This document shows positions 42,701-52,341 of a stretch of DNA of 64,000 nt, one piece after another; position 1 is the first letter of the stretch, and each line of letters starts with the position of its first letter. A model generated the notes under the pieces. It did not search any database and had not been told where the DNA came from. It worked only from the letters and a program-made list of their open reading frames with translations. Where the stretch lies: contig OU452219.1 in the NCBI GenBank assembly GCA_911728455.2, positions 4,958,320 through 5,022,319 of the forward strand, given 5' to 3'. The translations under genes and the position numbers were made by a program. The stretch comes from Marthasterias glacialis. Taxonomy: Eukaryota > Echinodermata > Asteroidea > Forcipulatida > Asteriidae.

Positions 42701-45567
42701 AAATCCATCTTGATTAGAACAAGGGAGCTCTCAGCTCGAAATAGTTTTTCCTTTTCTCGTCAGACGGTTTGAATTCCCCTTGCTGTTACTGACAGTGAAT
42801 CCAACCTGACAGTTTCTCCAGACCTGAAACATGTCGGTCCAGCTTTGGCAGTGACCTTAGCCCCTGCCGGCATTCGACAGCAATTTCCCAAGAGCAAAAT
42901 TGCTGATGAAGCCCTAGCCTTTAGCCAACCCCTGGCCTCATACCATTTTCTTAACTGCAGGACCTTATGGTGACAGAGATGACCAGCAGGTGTTTGTCCA
43001 GAAGGTTGTTCCAGAGACAGATCAGTTGTATATACGTCTTGCATCCACAGGGCAGAGGTAAGAATGTGTCATTAACCCTCCTAACTGTCCGACCATTCAA
43101 TCCCATCCACTGTGGTTTTAAATGGTAGATAAACTATGCCAGTCTGCAATATGATATCATGTAATGAATGCTTACAAAGTAAACAGTCAACCCTTCTACT
43201 GCCTCCCCATTTTATATCATCCACTGTAGTATTTTGCTGGTAACCTATTTCTGCTAAGCAAGATTTTTCATGCTAAGTGAGGTTTTTTTTTGTTGCTTAA
43301 GCATCTCCATGAAATGAGGCCTGTGTCACAAAAGTGAACTTGAATGTGTTATTTCTGCAGGGTATGTTTGATTCGATCGGTTGATAGCAGCATCATTACA
43401 TCATTCCGGGTACATGAATGTGAAGGGTCAAGTAGGATGGGGTCACCGCCGAGACGATACCTATTCACTGGTCACTCCAATGGATCAATTCAGGTTTGTT
43501 CCTTAGACAAATTATTTCATGTTTGGATGAATTTTTTTTCTGTCCCCAAAGAGTGTTTTTATTGAATCGGGTTGTTGCACACACGTTGTTTTTTCGTTAC
43601 AAACGCTTGGCAGACATTCCATTGTTATTTTTGTAGTAAAACAAGCAAGACATTCTAAAACTGTTTTCGTTTCTACTAGAAACTGTTTTGAGAGCTGATT
43701 TTTGCTCTGGAATACTTAACCACGCAAAGATTGTCTGAGCCAGCAATCTGGCGACTTTTTAACACGCCATTTCTTTGGAGCATGCATAGAGTATGCACTC
43801 ACTGTGCAATGCTTCAGTTTAACCCAAACAAAAAGGACAGATGGTGTTAAATATTTCGACAATGTTGGCCCATTATGCGAGGGTTATTGTGTAATCCCTG
43901 ATTTCAGATCTATGTCCTTTTGTTCTAAGAAGAGGATTCCGAGACATCAAGAGGCTTCCACCATTGTTTATTCTTTGTATTTCGGCTCAATGGAGGTCAG
44001 TCAGAGTGGTCCGGAGATCCAGCCTTTGTTCTGGATTTAGTACCAATCCTCAGCTTTAGCTCAGGGATAAGGTTTTGCAATTTACTGTGTTTGAATTTGA
44101 TTTTTTCTCGATAGACAAAAAAAAAATCCCAATGTTTCAAAGAGAATCTTTTTTCTCTGTTTACATACAAGAACATGGTCACTCCATCAAATCAAACAGT
44201 GGGTTAGTAAAAGGTGGTGAAGAGTTGGTTCGTCTTGGCTGAGCGTTCTAGCACACTGAACTTGATTAATCGATTTGCGTTTTCGATCAGCAGAGTGTGG
44301 GTCCCAGTCTTGACACATGTGTCCTCAAGGCATTTAAATTTGAACCATCACTGTTTCATCTTTCAGACGTGGCGTAAAAGTCATAGGTCCTTTGTGTTGT
44401 GTTAGCAAGTAAAAGAACCCAGTTACACTTATCGCTATGAGAAGGGGGTTTGCCCTGATGTTTTTGCATTGGTTGGCTGCATAGTTTAACTTACCCAATA
44501 CAAGGTGCTATATAAATGGGTCTCATAATTAAAAAATGTAGCACACGTGTGTTAAACATAGTAAGTGCTTAGATAAACGCTATATAAGAACTGATTATTA
44601 TTATTAATTAAGACAATTTTTTTTTTAAATGGACATTTCTTTTATCAGATGTGGGATTTGAGTACAGCCCTGGATCACTTGGTCAAAGCAAATAAAGGAG
44701 AAAGAGGTGAGTTTATCAGAAAAAATCAGCAAAATTTTCATTTAGTATCCTGAAGACTTTTTAAAGCCTGTTTCACATGGACATGTAGGTCAGCCCTTCT
44801 ACTCAGTAAAATGTTCCTACAGTTTTCCAAGGGTCAAATATCATGTTTTGTACACTTATTTTAGACTGTTTTGGCAGCACACCATCTCTGTGCCATTGAG
44901 TCCTCAATTTTCCAAAGTGTTCGTTTTGTTGGAGTGAAAATTTGGGACTTCATTTGTTTCAGCCCAGTTCAACCCTCTTTCTATACAGAGACCTATTTGA
45001 TGGTTCTGCTTACTGTAAAAAATTGACTTGGCGCTCACGGTACCAGAAAGATCATAAGCCTTGTGTGCTTACACGGCTTCCTCAGAAAATGGTGACTGTG
45101 TTAAGCAGAGCCATGAATTATGGCTCAGGTTGCTAAATTACTGATAGATTCTTGTTACGAGCGCCCCTCCCCATGTCCAAATTGAGCCCCACCTACTTGG
45201 TAAGAGAATATGCAGTGAATTTTTCATATTAACACAAAGCTACTTCCAAGTCCACTTTGCTTAATGACAACCAATCAACTCATCTGTTCAAGCTGAGCCT
45301 CATCTCCCTGGTGGCCCGTCTGAAGAGGAACTCATCCGCCTCCTTGGGCACTCGGATGTCTCCGCCTCCCGATCGACGACCCCCTCCATGAGCCCCGCGA
45401 CATCCGCCCAGATGCTGCCCATGAGAATCAACCACTTACGCTCGGGCTCTGCGAACACCCTGGCCAGCCAGAGCACCGAGGAACTTCCATTTGGTGCGGA
45501 GGGGGGACAAACCGGAGGTGAAAATACGGACGGGAGTTATTATGACTTGAAAATTACCCATTGCTAA
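27703..45567 (+). CDS. KCTD3: KCTD3/SHKBP1 orthologue, complete, 16 coding exons
   Basis: BTB/POZ (potassium-channel T1-type) protein with a C-terminal WD40-like propeller. In vertebrates KCTD3 modulates HCN3 channels and its paralogue SHKBP1 binds SH3KBP1/CIN85. I joined 16 exons by eye; every junction is GT-AG, phases agree, and the total is 2,049 nt (682 aa). BTB about residues 10-105 ([33 protein letters not shown]), the conserved LFHGYLPPP at about 119-127, a basic/Ser linker 128-185, a propeller about 190-580 ([59 protein letters not shown]), and a Ser/Pro tail. It is shorter than human KCTD3 (about 815 aa) and near SHKBP1 (about 707), mainly in the tail. [13 protein letters not shown] resembles KCTD3. 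Confidence 0.95.
27962..28012. repeat. Hairpin in KCTD3 intron 1
   Basis: Near-perfect inverted repeat: AGGGCCAATCCACTTC pairs with GAAGTGGATTCGCCCT around a 13-nt loop with one mismatch, about 200 bp past the donor. The rest of intron 1 (to 29,796) shows no gene. Confidence 0.75.
29797..29850 (+). CDS. KCTD3: KCTD3 exon 2
   Basis: 54 nt, BTB core [16 protein letters not shown]. Acceptor CTCTTTAG, donor GTAAGT. Confidence 0.93.
   Translation, partial: VFNIQADIDMRSRFLLL
30400..30600 (-). repeat. Interspersed repeat shared with 43,866-44,060
   Basis: About 190 bp in intron 2, present in the opposite orientation in intron 14 (common text around CTCAATGGAGGT and GAAGCCTCTTGATGTCTC). Family not identified. 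Confidence 0.7.
30727..30772 (+). CDS. KCTD3: KCTD3 exon 3
   Basis: 46 nt, [15 protein letters not shown]. Donor GCA|GTAAGT; ends in phase 0. Confidence 0.93.
30932..31035 (+). repeat. Interspersed repeat shared with 42,545-42,645
   Basis: Conserved block CCTGAAGACARTCAGAGCATACTG...TTTTTCAGAACCACCAC, found in introns 3 and 12 in the same orientation. Confidence 0.7.
31315..31450 (+). repeat. 28-bp tandem repeat, 5 copies
   Basis: CCTGATTGGGCAGGAACA... repeats at exact 28-bp spacing (starts 31,323; 31,351; 31,379; 31,407; 31,435) in KCTD3 intron 3. Confidence 0.9.
31785..31917 (+). CDS. KCTD3: KCTD3 exon 4
   Basis: 133 nt, second half of the BTB domain: [17 protein letters not shown] and [13 protein letters not shown]. 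Donor GG|GTAAGT, phase 1. Confidence 0.96.
32188..32632. mobile_element. Foldback MITE with central palindrome
   Basis: Outer inverted repeats of about 32 bp (TAATTGGGTCAT..., ending in the GTTGGGACACAG region) bracket 445 bp. In the middle is an almost unbroken palindrome: 33-bp arms 32,384-32,416 and 32,418-32,450 around one base. It lies in KCTD3 intron 4. No coding capacity. Confidence 0.85.
33402..33482 (+). CDS. KCTD3: KCTD3 exon 5
   Basis: 81 nt, [15 protein letters not shown] then LFHGYLPPP, the conserved segment after the BTB fold. Donor T|GTGAGT. Confidence 0.95.
33747..34096. mobile_element. Inverted pair of tRNA-type SINEs
   Basis: Two copies of one SINE head to head in intron 5. 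The right copy shows A-box-like TAGTCTAGTTGGTAAGAC and B-box GGATTCGAATTCC. The left is its reverse complement, with few mismatches over about 140 bp. The centre is near 33,922. The same family appears at 46,842 and 61,373. Confidence 0.85.
34180..34425 (+). mobile_element. MITE copy (TATAGATAGTTCCC family)
   Basis: Related along its length to 39,864-40,102 but without a recognisable right terminus. Confidence 0.6.
34582..34752 (+). CDS. KCTD3: KCTD3 exon 6
   Basis: 171 nt, basic Arg/Ser/Pro linker between BTB and propeller ([14 protein letters not shown]). The acceptor TCTCATTAG at 34,581 was chosen over a CCCAG 13 bp later because only it keeps frame. Confidence 0.85.
35108..35940. mobile_element. 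Pogo-like MITE (833 bp, TA TSD)
   Basis: TIRs start CAGTCGACTCTCGTTAATAC (3' end the same with one change), flanked by TA on both sides (35,106-35,107; 35,941-35,942). Many internal ATACGAGG motifs lie near the ends. CAGT-starting TIRs with a TA duplication fit Tc1/mariner-pogo. No transposase. It lies in KCTD3 intron 6. Confidence 0.85.
36290..36571 (+). CDS. KCTD3: KCTD3 exon 7
   Basis: 282 nt, first propeller blades: [53 protein letters not shown]. Acceptor ATTCCAG, donor G|GTGAGC. Confidence 0.96.
36623..36816. mobile_element. MITE, GGGCCCAATTTCATAGAGC family
   Basis: 194 bp with TIRs of about 28 bp reading GGGCCCAATTTCATAGAGCT at one end and an imperfect match at the other. A decayed partial copy follows at about 36,863. 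Further copies: 43,236-43,322, 45,801-45,988, 45,990-46,147, 47,875-48,056, 52,152-52,341. Confidence 0.8.
37238..37440 (+). mobile_element. tRNA-derived SINE in KCTD3 intron 7
   Basis: A-box-like TGGCTGAGCGATTAAGTGC and B-box GGGTTCAAATCC, related to the SINE at 6091. Confidence 0.7.
37886..38001 (+). CDS. KCTD3: KCTD3 exon 8
   Basis: 116 nt, [19 protein letters not shown] and [19 protein letters not shown]. Donor CAG|GTAAGA, phase 0. Confidence 0.96.
38806..39139. mobile_element. MITE, TAGACCATGT family (334 bp)
   Basis: Terminal TAGACCATGT with TGTTTACAAAAGAG inside both ends, TA on each flank. In KCTD3 intron 8; a second copy is in USH2A at 59,048-59,380. Confidence 0.8.
39465..39552 (+). 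CDS. KCTD3: KCTD3 exon 9
   Basis: 88 nt, [20 protein letters not shown]. Acceptor CCCTTCAG, donor G|GTAAGT. Confidence 0.96.
39864..40102. mobile_element. MITE, TATAGATAGTTCCC family (239 bp)
   Basis: Perfect terminal inverted repeats TATAGATAGTTCCC / GGGAACTATCTATA in KCTD3 intron 9. A diverged copy lies at 34,180. Confidence 0.8.
40351..40968 (+). repeat. 22-bp minisatellite, about 28 copies
   Basis: Unit GGTGAATAGAACCAAAATGC plus AC, exact 22-bp period over 618 bp in KCTD3 intron 9. Copies vary at AACC/AACT and at CACAG/CACGG/CACGC. Because 22 is not a multiple of 3 and the unit has no minus-strand stop, long spurious frames open there. Confidence 0.97.
41051..41170 (+). CDS. KCTD3: KCTD3 exon 10
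   Basis: 120 nt, [19 protein letters not shown] and [10 protein letters not shown]. Donor A|GTAAGT. Confidence 0.97.
41340..41510 (+). CDS. KCTD3: KCTD3 exon 11
   Basis: 171 nt, [20 protein letters not shown] and [12 protein letters not shown]. Preceded by the shortest intron (169 bp). Confidence 0.97.
42192..42347 (+). CDS. KCTD3: KCTD3 exon 12
   Basis: 156 nt, [19 protein letters not shown] and [11 protein letters not shown]. Donor G|GTAAGC. Confidence 0.97.
42545..42645 (+). repeat. Interspersed repeat shared with 30,932-31,035
   Basis: Second copy in intron 12, with GGTTCTTTTCAGAACC as a small palindrome. Confidence 0.7.
42961..43057 (+). CDS. KCTD3: KCTD3 exon 13
   Basis: 97 nt, [20 protein letters not shown] and IRLASTGQ. 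Donor AG|GTAAGA. Confidence 0.96.
43361..43493 (+). CDS. KCTD3: KCTD3 exon 14
   Basis: 133 nt, [20 protein letters not shown] then HSNGSIQ, the last conserved blade. Donor CAG|GTTTGT. Confidence 0.95.
43866..44060 (+). repeat. Interspersed repeat shared with 30,400-30,600
   Basis: Opposite orientation to the intron 2 copy; unidentified family. Confidence 0.7.
44215..44611 (+). mobile_element. Diverged SINE in KCTD3 intron 14
   Basis: Decayed tRNA-like head (TTGGCTGAGCGTTCTAGCAC) and a tail CGCTATATAAGAACTGATTA followed by ATT repeats, ending 38 bp before exon 15. Confidence 0.65.
44649..44706 (+). CDS. KCTD3: KCTD3 exon 15
   Basis: 58 nt, [19 protein letters not shown]. Donor G|GTGAGT. Confidence 0.93.
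45293..45567 (+). CDS. KCTD3: KCTD3 exon 16 and stop
   Basis: 275 nt to [15 protein letters not shown] and [13 protein letters not shown] match the start of the vertebrate KCTD3 tail. The end [12 protein letters not shown] has no match I recognise. A possible donor (GGAG|GTGAAA near 45,517) could lead to other 3' exons, but no in-frame one was found. Confidence 0.85.
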
Positions 45568-45800
45568 AATCTGGCGCGAGAGAACCAAAGCGTTCCCATG
45601 GCAACTCACTAACTGGCTGGCCTCAACACATCACTAGTTATTTTTATTATACTTTGATGCAATACTTATGAACTCTGCACAACTTGACATGATTATGTCG
45701 GCTTTCTTGCGATAGCAACAGAAAAAGATTGCGTCGATATGGTGAAAAGAAACGTTCACACGTAGCAATTGGTCTTTCCAAGTGTCGCATTATCAGAGCT

Positions 45801-46147
45801 CGGACTCAATTTTATGGAGCTGCTGAAGCATAGAAAGTAGCTAAGCACAACAGTGTGCTTACCATTATAAAGTAACCAGCCAAAATACCATCACACATGT
45901 ACAATCTGTGACTGGTATCCTGCTCATTTTTGCTTAGCAGAACATTGTTAAGCAACACTTTGCTGCTTAAGCAGCTCCATGAAATATTGACTTGGTCTTA
46001 ATTTTGTAGAACTGCTTTAAGCACAAAAAGTAGCTAAGCACAACAAAAATGTGCTTACCTGAATAAAGTTACCAGCCGAAATACCATTTGACATGTACCG
46101 TCTGTGACTGGTATCCTGCTCATTTTTGCTTAGCTCTATGAAATTGC
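45801..46147. mobile_element. Two adjacent GGGCCCAATTTCATAG-type MITEs
   Basis: Back-to-back copies (45,801-45,988 and 45,990-46,147), each with GCTTAAGCA-type ends and an internal TACCAGCC... block. Confidence 0.7.
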
Positions 46148-46841
46148 GATGCGGTCATTGGACAGACAAGAAATTGTCAACTTTTTGTAAAGAAATAATG
46201 CAAAATGAAATTTTGCTCATATATATTTATATTATATTTTTGTTTTATTTTTGTACAGGTGGATGGTAGTTTACTTTTCACCAATAGTGTGAGTAATTCA
46301 TAAAATCATCCCAGTTATCATCACATATTTTTGTTGTTTTTTTAACATTTATAGACCAGCTCTCTTTTGTTCAGGAAAAAACAGTGTCTTGGAAACGGTG
46401 AAAGATCAAATGATTTATTGATGAACGTAATCAACATTTGTAAAGCTTGCATGTGTAAGGTTGTGTATGCATACATGTATGTAACAAGTGGTAAAGATGT
46501 CGGTCTTTTTTCAACCTATTGAGGGTTCATTTAATATTATTATTTTTTTTTTTTTAAATACTATTATTCAATTTTGTTATTGTTATTGTTTTATCTCATT
46601 ATCACAGTGCTTTATGATATCATGTTGTGAATGCACCCAAACCCTGGCCCATTCCATGATCAAACGGCTTACCTTTTAACATTAACATGCAGTTGTGCAG
46701 TTCTGAATGATCAGCCAACTCGCCAATTACAACACATTTTTCCCAACGCCATTGCTACTTAAGTCATATTCCCTATTCTCGGTAGTGATTACAGCACTGA
46801 TAACATAAAAGGAGCCAGACTTTTGACAGATGTTAAATTTG

Positions 46842-46990
46842 CATCGGGGATAAAGAATATTGTTTATGTTTTACCCGTACACTGATGTGTGTTAAGCTCT
46901 GTATACTCTGTACTTTCCTGAGTTCTGTGAAAAAAATATATTTGGGTGGGATTCGAACCAACGACCTTATCAAAGAGGAGCCAGACTGTT
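46842..46990 (-). mobile_element. SINE fragment (33,747 family)
   Basis: Retains TTACCCGTACACTGATGTGT and a B-box-like GGATTCGAACC read in the same relation as at 33,747. Truncated. Confidence 0.65.
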
Positions 46991-47874
46991 TCTAAATTTG
47001 TGGGTTCGATTGGAAGGACAAGATATCGCTACATTGTGATATAAACCATCTGCCATTACTAACAGATTTGTACTCATTCTGCCACCATTTCGTCATGACC
47101 CCTGTATATCATAACACTCTTCACTACTAATTTTCATTACTGTAAAAGGGGGACTAACCAATTTTTCATTCAGCCTCATTTTGGTTACATATGATTTGAT
47201 TGAGGTGGAAACAAGATGGACAGACAATTCTGAAGGACTTTAAAAGAATATAATTTTTTTTTGCAACATTACCGCCGTAAGTTTTGCCAACCATGGTGGG
47301 CAAAACTACGGGGCGGCCTGGTGTGAAAAATGTTTTTTATTAAGGATATATTTATTCCAAGCCAGTTATATGTATATTTGGTTTGCGGTAACACCATGTG
47401 ATTATAACTACTTTGCTATATACAGTACATTGTTCTTGTGAGAACTTGTCTTGTTCTACTACCGCGGAGTAGATTTCGGAACTTAGTTCTGAAAAGAACT
47501 GTTCTGCTTATTAAGTACTACCTGGGGAGGTAGGAAATCGGTCAGGACTACTACTACTTTCACTTAGTGGATTGAGGGGACTTCTCGGATAACTTCACTG
47601 CCGCGGAGTGAGTTTATTAATTGGTCTCAATGTTTCGACTAGCCTGCTCTAGTCATCGTCATGTAATGGAGGTTTCAGCTAACTTCCTTGTTAAAAAAAC
47701 GTAAAACAAAAAAACAAACACCAAGTATCATGCTTCTTCTGTACAGAATCCCATTTTAGATTCTTTGTACATTTGACATGTTCTCAAAAAATGCCATCAA
47801 AACTTCTCCCGATGCTGGTATTAGACTCATTCTTCATTTAAGATGTGAGATTAAAGTCCAGGGGAAGTCAAGCT

Positions 47875-48056
47875 GGGCCAAGTTGCATAGAGCTGCTTAA
47901 GCACAAAAATAAGCTAAGCTCAAAACAATTTTACTTACCAGAAGAAGAACAAAAGTTACTAGCAAAAAAATCCATGTAATGTGTGCTGTTTGTCACTGGT
48001 TCCCATTTGTTATTACCAACACTTTAAACTGGACCAGCTCTATGAAATTGGGTCCC
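47875..48056. mobile_element. MITE, GGGCCCAATTTCATAG family
   Basis: GGGCCAAGTTGCATAGAGCT at left, CAGCTCTATGAAATTGGGTC at right. Confidence 0.75.
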
Positions 48057-48171
48057 CACGCCCTAATGGAGGGTGTGTAAAATATAAGCCTCATGCTGAA
48101 CCAATGTGCATCAATTAACTATGCTTGTATGTATCTGTGAAAAGGTACCAGTTTGAATAACCCTATAGAAC

Positions 48172-48332
48172 TTATGCACATGACGTCACTGGAATAGGAG
48201 CGCTGTCATGTAGAAGTCAAAAGAGGGTTGCTCTTTGGTTGATCCTGTGAGCTGTGCGTCTCCACTGTTTCATCATCGTTTCACCTCTAAGATGGTGGCG
48301 TGATGATGTCGGTACATAAGGTCTATATCAGA
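48172..48332. mobile_element. MITE-like repeat, related to 53,214-53,386
   Basis: GACGTCAC near the left end and TAAGGTCTAT at the right end. A second, diverged copy lies at 53,214-53,386. Confidence 0.55.
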
Positions 48333-48964
48333 ACTACATACTTTCTTTGGTCTGTTTTTGTTGGTATTTTTAATTTTTGGAGGAGATTTTGTTAGGCTTT
48401 ACTCAGGTTGATAAATTATGCCAAAGTTTTTTGGGGGTGTCATCTTTGGGATGTGTCTTGTTGCAACATGAAGATGTCGTCAAAATACTGCTCGATATTA
48501 AACCCATGTTATTCAGGCTGTGCATGAACAATGTATTTGCTGCATACCATATGCATGGCTTGCTCATTGTTACAAAATTTATATTATTAACTTATGTCAA
48601 TTCATTGAACCTGTTTAAGAAGGAAAAGTCAATGGTAATGGGGGACTTTCTGGCTGGCTGGGTGGGAGCAGACTTACTGAGTAAATTAATTGCTCAGAAC
48701 TACGTAAACGATGAAAAAATTGCACGGTATGTCTGCCGCTACTAACAATTTTAAAGTCCCCTATTGACCCCCATTGAACCTACACCATGTGTGGCTTCTG
48801 TCCACCATGTTCTCCAGTTTGGGAGTCAAAGTGCACTTAAAAATTACGGTAAACGTGTAAACGCCACATTGGCTAAAATGCGCACCACACACACGGGGAC
48901 ATCGACTGTCAAAGTGGTGAAAGCAAGATTATTGTGATGATAGCGTCATGTGAATTGGGTCAAT

Positions 48965-49112
48965 TGGAGACTTTGGAATGGTAGGTGGCAGCAGACTTAC
49001 CAGGTAAAATTGTCATTGTTTACATGTGAGCAGGCCCACATTTTCGAGAACAGTGGATTTACCTGGTAAGTCTGCTGCCATCTAGTGTCCTCAAAAGTCT
49101 CCCATTGCCAAG
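48965..49112. mobile_element. Short foldback, related to 54,486-54,640
   Basis: Inverted ends containing GGCAGCAGACTTACCAGGTA, about 148 bp. A related copy lies just past USH2A. Confidence 0.75.
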
Positions 49113-50107
49113 TCTGTCTTCAGTGTTCAAATGGATGCTACTTGGATGCACATCAGACATTTCCTCAACAAAATGGCAACATAGAAGACGGAATAACTTC
49201 TCAGGATCTGTGGCTACTATGTATGTGTGTATCTTTTTTTGTCAAGAAATTATTTCAAATATTTACGAATGGAGTGATACAGGCCCAAAACAGGGGTGCT
49301 TATCGAGTCTTATTTGGGACTACTGTTGAGTTTGTGTATAGCCTTTTGTCATGGCCTCTGTGGCATTCTCAGTTGATAAACATTACATTATTGAAAAAAG
49401 ACCAGACTGAAGTGTGGAAGCATTGCGATATCAGTTTCACTGTAGCACTGGTGGATTTCTTTTGGGGAATGCTGCACGGACTGTCACTAAAAGCTAGTGT
49501 TGTGAAAACACCTGTAGATACACAAAGGTAATAACCACAGAACAGTGTAGATGTAAAAGAGAACATGGTGATGATGAACTTTGTATTAATGAAACTTGCA
49601 GTGTAAATAAGATATATTTAGTTTCAATGATCTGTTAATGAATTTAACAATATATTTTGTTTTACTTCGTGCAATATGAAATCTGCTTGCACATATGTTA
49701 ATAATAGTATATGTCTGAATTTAAATAATGAAACACAGACAAGTATGTATTCTTATTATATTTTCAACAGTAGATGGCAAAAGGAACAGAGTTATTATAA
49801 AACCGGTGTGTGAATTGAATACTTTGTTTTGGGGTCTAGCGATATAAATGCAGCTGTTGCAAATAAATAGTCCCATTCAAAGTTGATATGGACGTGGTCC
49901 AAACTCATGGCTCTGCGTACCATGAGCGAAAAAAATTGGTGTCTGCAGAAGCGTAACAATCTGTGCTTAGCGTAATCGTATTTCACAGGTTAGCAAGGAA
50001 TTCTTGCTTGTGCGTGTGCATACATCATGCAACTAAGCATTCTTCTTTTACACAGAAAATTTGGTGCTCAATACTCCTGCAAGTGGAAAATGGTGACTGT
50101 AAGCGCA

Positions 50108-50538
50108 GAATACACCGCTCCATTAAGCCCCGCCTACCTTAGCAACTGCCTAGCAACAGCACGTGACGTGACTTTCTTGCCACGATCTTAGCAGTGGTTC
50201 AGTTGATACACACACGGACGTGATTTTTGTGAATGGGATGGATTTAGTTTCGTGGCCTTATGAGCAGTGCATTGAGGAACACTGTTAAACCACTTGTACA
50301 CGACTGTACAAGGACCACTGCTGTGGGATTTGCGACACCAGAAATATGAAAAAAATCAAAGATAAACAAAAGTAAGTAAAGTTGTATGTTCTGTTGTGTG
50401 TCAGAACAATGGCGGCGGTTTGCTTACTTTTCTAATGGATTTTTAACGTGTCAGACATTTGTCAGACTTTCAGTGGTGTTGTCAAGGCTATGATTGGTCA
50501 ATACGTTAGTAGGCGGGGCTTAATGGATCGGTCTATTC
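50108..50538. mobile_element. Foldback element, 30-bp ends
   Basis: GAATACACCGCTCCATTAAG at left pairs with the reverse complement at right (ends 50,137 / 50,509). The interior has no coding signal. Confidence 0.75.
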
Positions 50539-52151
50539 CGGGGGTTAAGCAGAGACATGATATTGGGCCCTGCTGTCTTAAGTAATTGAACCACAACTTA
50601 CTGGTTTGTGTACTTTGGTATGGTAACCTGACCATGCATTATTGTATATATTGAAAAAGTTGACATGGAAGGTGAAATAAAGATACAAATCTGTATAAGT
50701 GCTGAACATGATTCCGTTTTGATGTCTAGTCTGTGTAAGTAGCGAGTATGGCTTCTTCATATCATCCCTGATTGGTACATAAACCCTCCTACTGTCTGAC
50801 CATTTAGTATCATCCACTGTGGTTTTGAATGATGAATAAACTATGCCAGCCTGCAATATGATATCATGTGGTGAATGCATCTACATAGTACACACATGTA
50901 CACTACTACTACTAATGCGAGAGCAGGTGTTGGCCTTATCCTATGCCATCTCGGGTTCCATGAACAAGGCACCTCCAAACCAGTTTATCCAGCATGGCAG
51001 GCCTCAGTTCAGTCACAATGTCAAGGCCTGTGTCCATTCGTAGTGTACTGATACAGGTGGTCTGACTTCGGCCTCTTCTTGCAGTGCCCCGTGTTGGCTT
51101 CCAAAGTATGAGGGGTTTAGAAGACAGTTCAGGATGATGAACACAGTGTCCCGCCAGTACACAGTAAAATGGTTAGCTGGGAAATAATAAGACTACGAGG
51201 GTTTTAATAATGAATAGGTGTGCAGTCTGTTCATGCATCAATAGAAGTGGTTAGGTTCACTTTTAGTAATCCTGGCCATGTTGGAATGGGTTCGTCTTGT
51301 GGTCTGAATCCAATCCTGGTAAGTGATGACGTTTTGGAGCTGGCAGTGCAGTGTAACGAATGTTCACGTACATGCATGTACACCATTTGTTTACATTGCA
51401 CTTCCCGCTCCAAAAATGTCATCAGTTACCAACAAGATAGCTTTTACCTTCTTGCCTTGATGTTTTACCAATTTCAGCTTTACAATTATTCTTCTTGGCA
51501 CAAGATTTTTGAATCCGTCACAATTTCCTGTATTCTTGTTTGTTTAAATTTGTGGCTGAATAAGTAAAAAAAAAATACAGAACTGCCTTGGTAACAATTA
51601 GGGTTAGACTAGCTTACCAAGATGATTATTAATCACATACAACTCGATATGAATGCTTTTATTGCTTTCACTGATCCAGTACAAAGTGGCACACATTGCT
51701 TGATTAAAATATTACAACGCATAGATCCATTCAGAAAAAAAAATTTAACTAATATTAAAACTAAATTTAACATGAATTCCTCATGAATGATGGACATGTG
51801 TTTAAGTTATTATCTGGAATTACTTGCTTTTTAAAAGCATTAAATATTTTGAAGTACATGTTATGATTCCACTTTTGAGTTTAGGACGGAGTTTGACAAA
51901 TAAAATATTTTTTTTTTTATAAATAACTGGTTGATAACAGTTTGATAACAGTATCCAAACATATTGTGAACAAAAGCAAAAATGTTTTGGGAACCTGGTG
52001 GAATGTTGAGTGAGCTTTCCTCTTAAAAAATTCACAGACTCCACAACTTGGGTTTTGTTTTTACTGATTGAGTAATGCATAACCAAACCAATCATGCCTT
52101 GTGTGAGACTAAGGACAGACTGAAGACACCAAGTTCACTGATAGTGAATTC

Positions 52152-52341
52152 TGGGTCCAATTTCCTACAGTTGTTAAGCACAAACAAACTGATCACTGAA
52201 AAATATTGCTTAAAAGAAATAGGTTACCACTTAAAGTACTATAGTAATGTATGTTAATGACTGATTCCCTGCTAATTGTTGCTCAGCAGAAAAACAACTG
52301 CTAAGCGTTATTTTCTACCTGACAGCTTTATGAAATTAGGA
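52152..52341. mobile_element. Decayed MITE, GGGCCCAATTTCATAG family
   Basis: GGTCCAATTTC at left and CAGCTTTATGAAATTAGGAT at right. Confidence 0.6.

Noticed and set aside
46256..46320. Possible extra KCTD3 exon after ACAG near 46,258
   Set aside because: Joining the donor-like site at 45,517 to it gives a stop after two codons.
48377..49531. Two intergenic ORFs (122 and 148 codons) between KCTD3 and USH2A
   Set aside because: They overlap foldback repeats, have poor composition and show no recognisable domain or splice structure.
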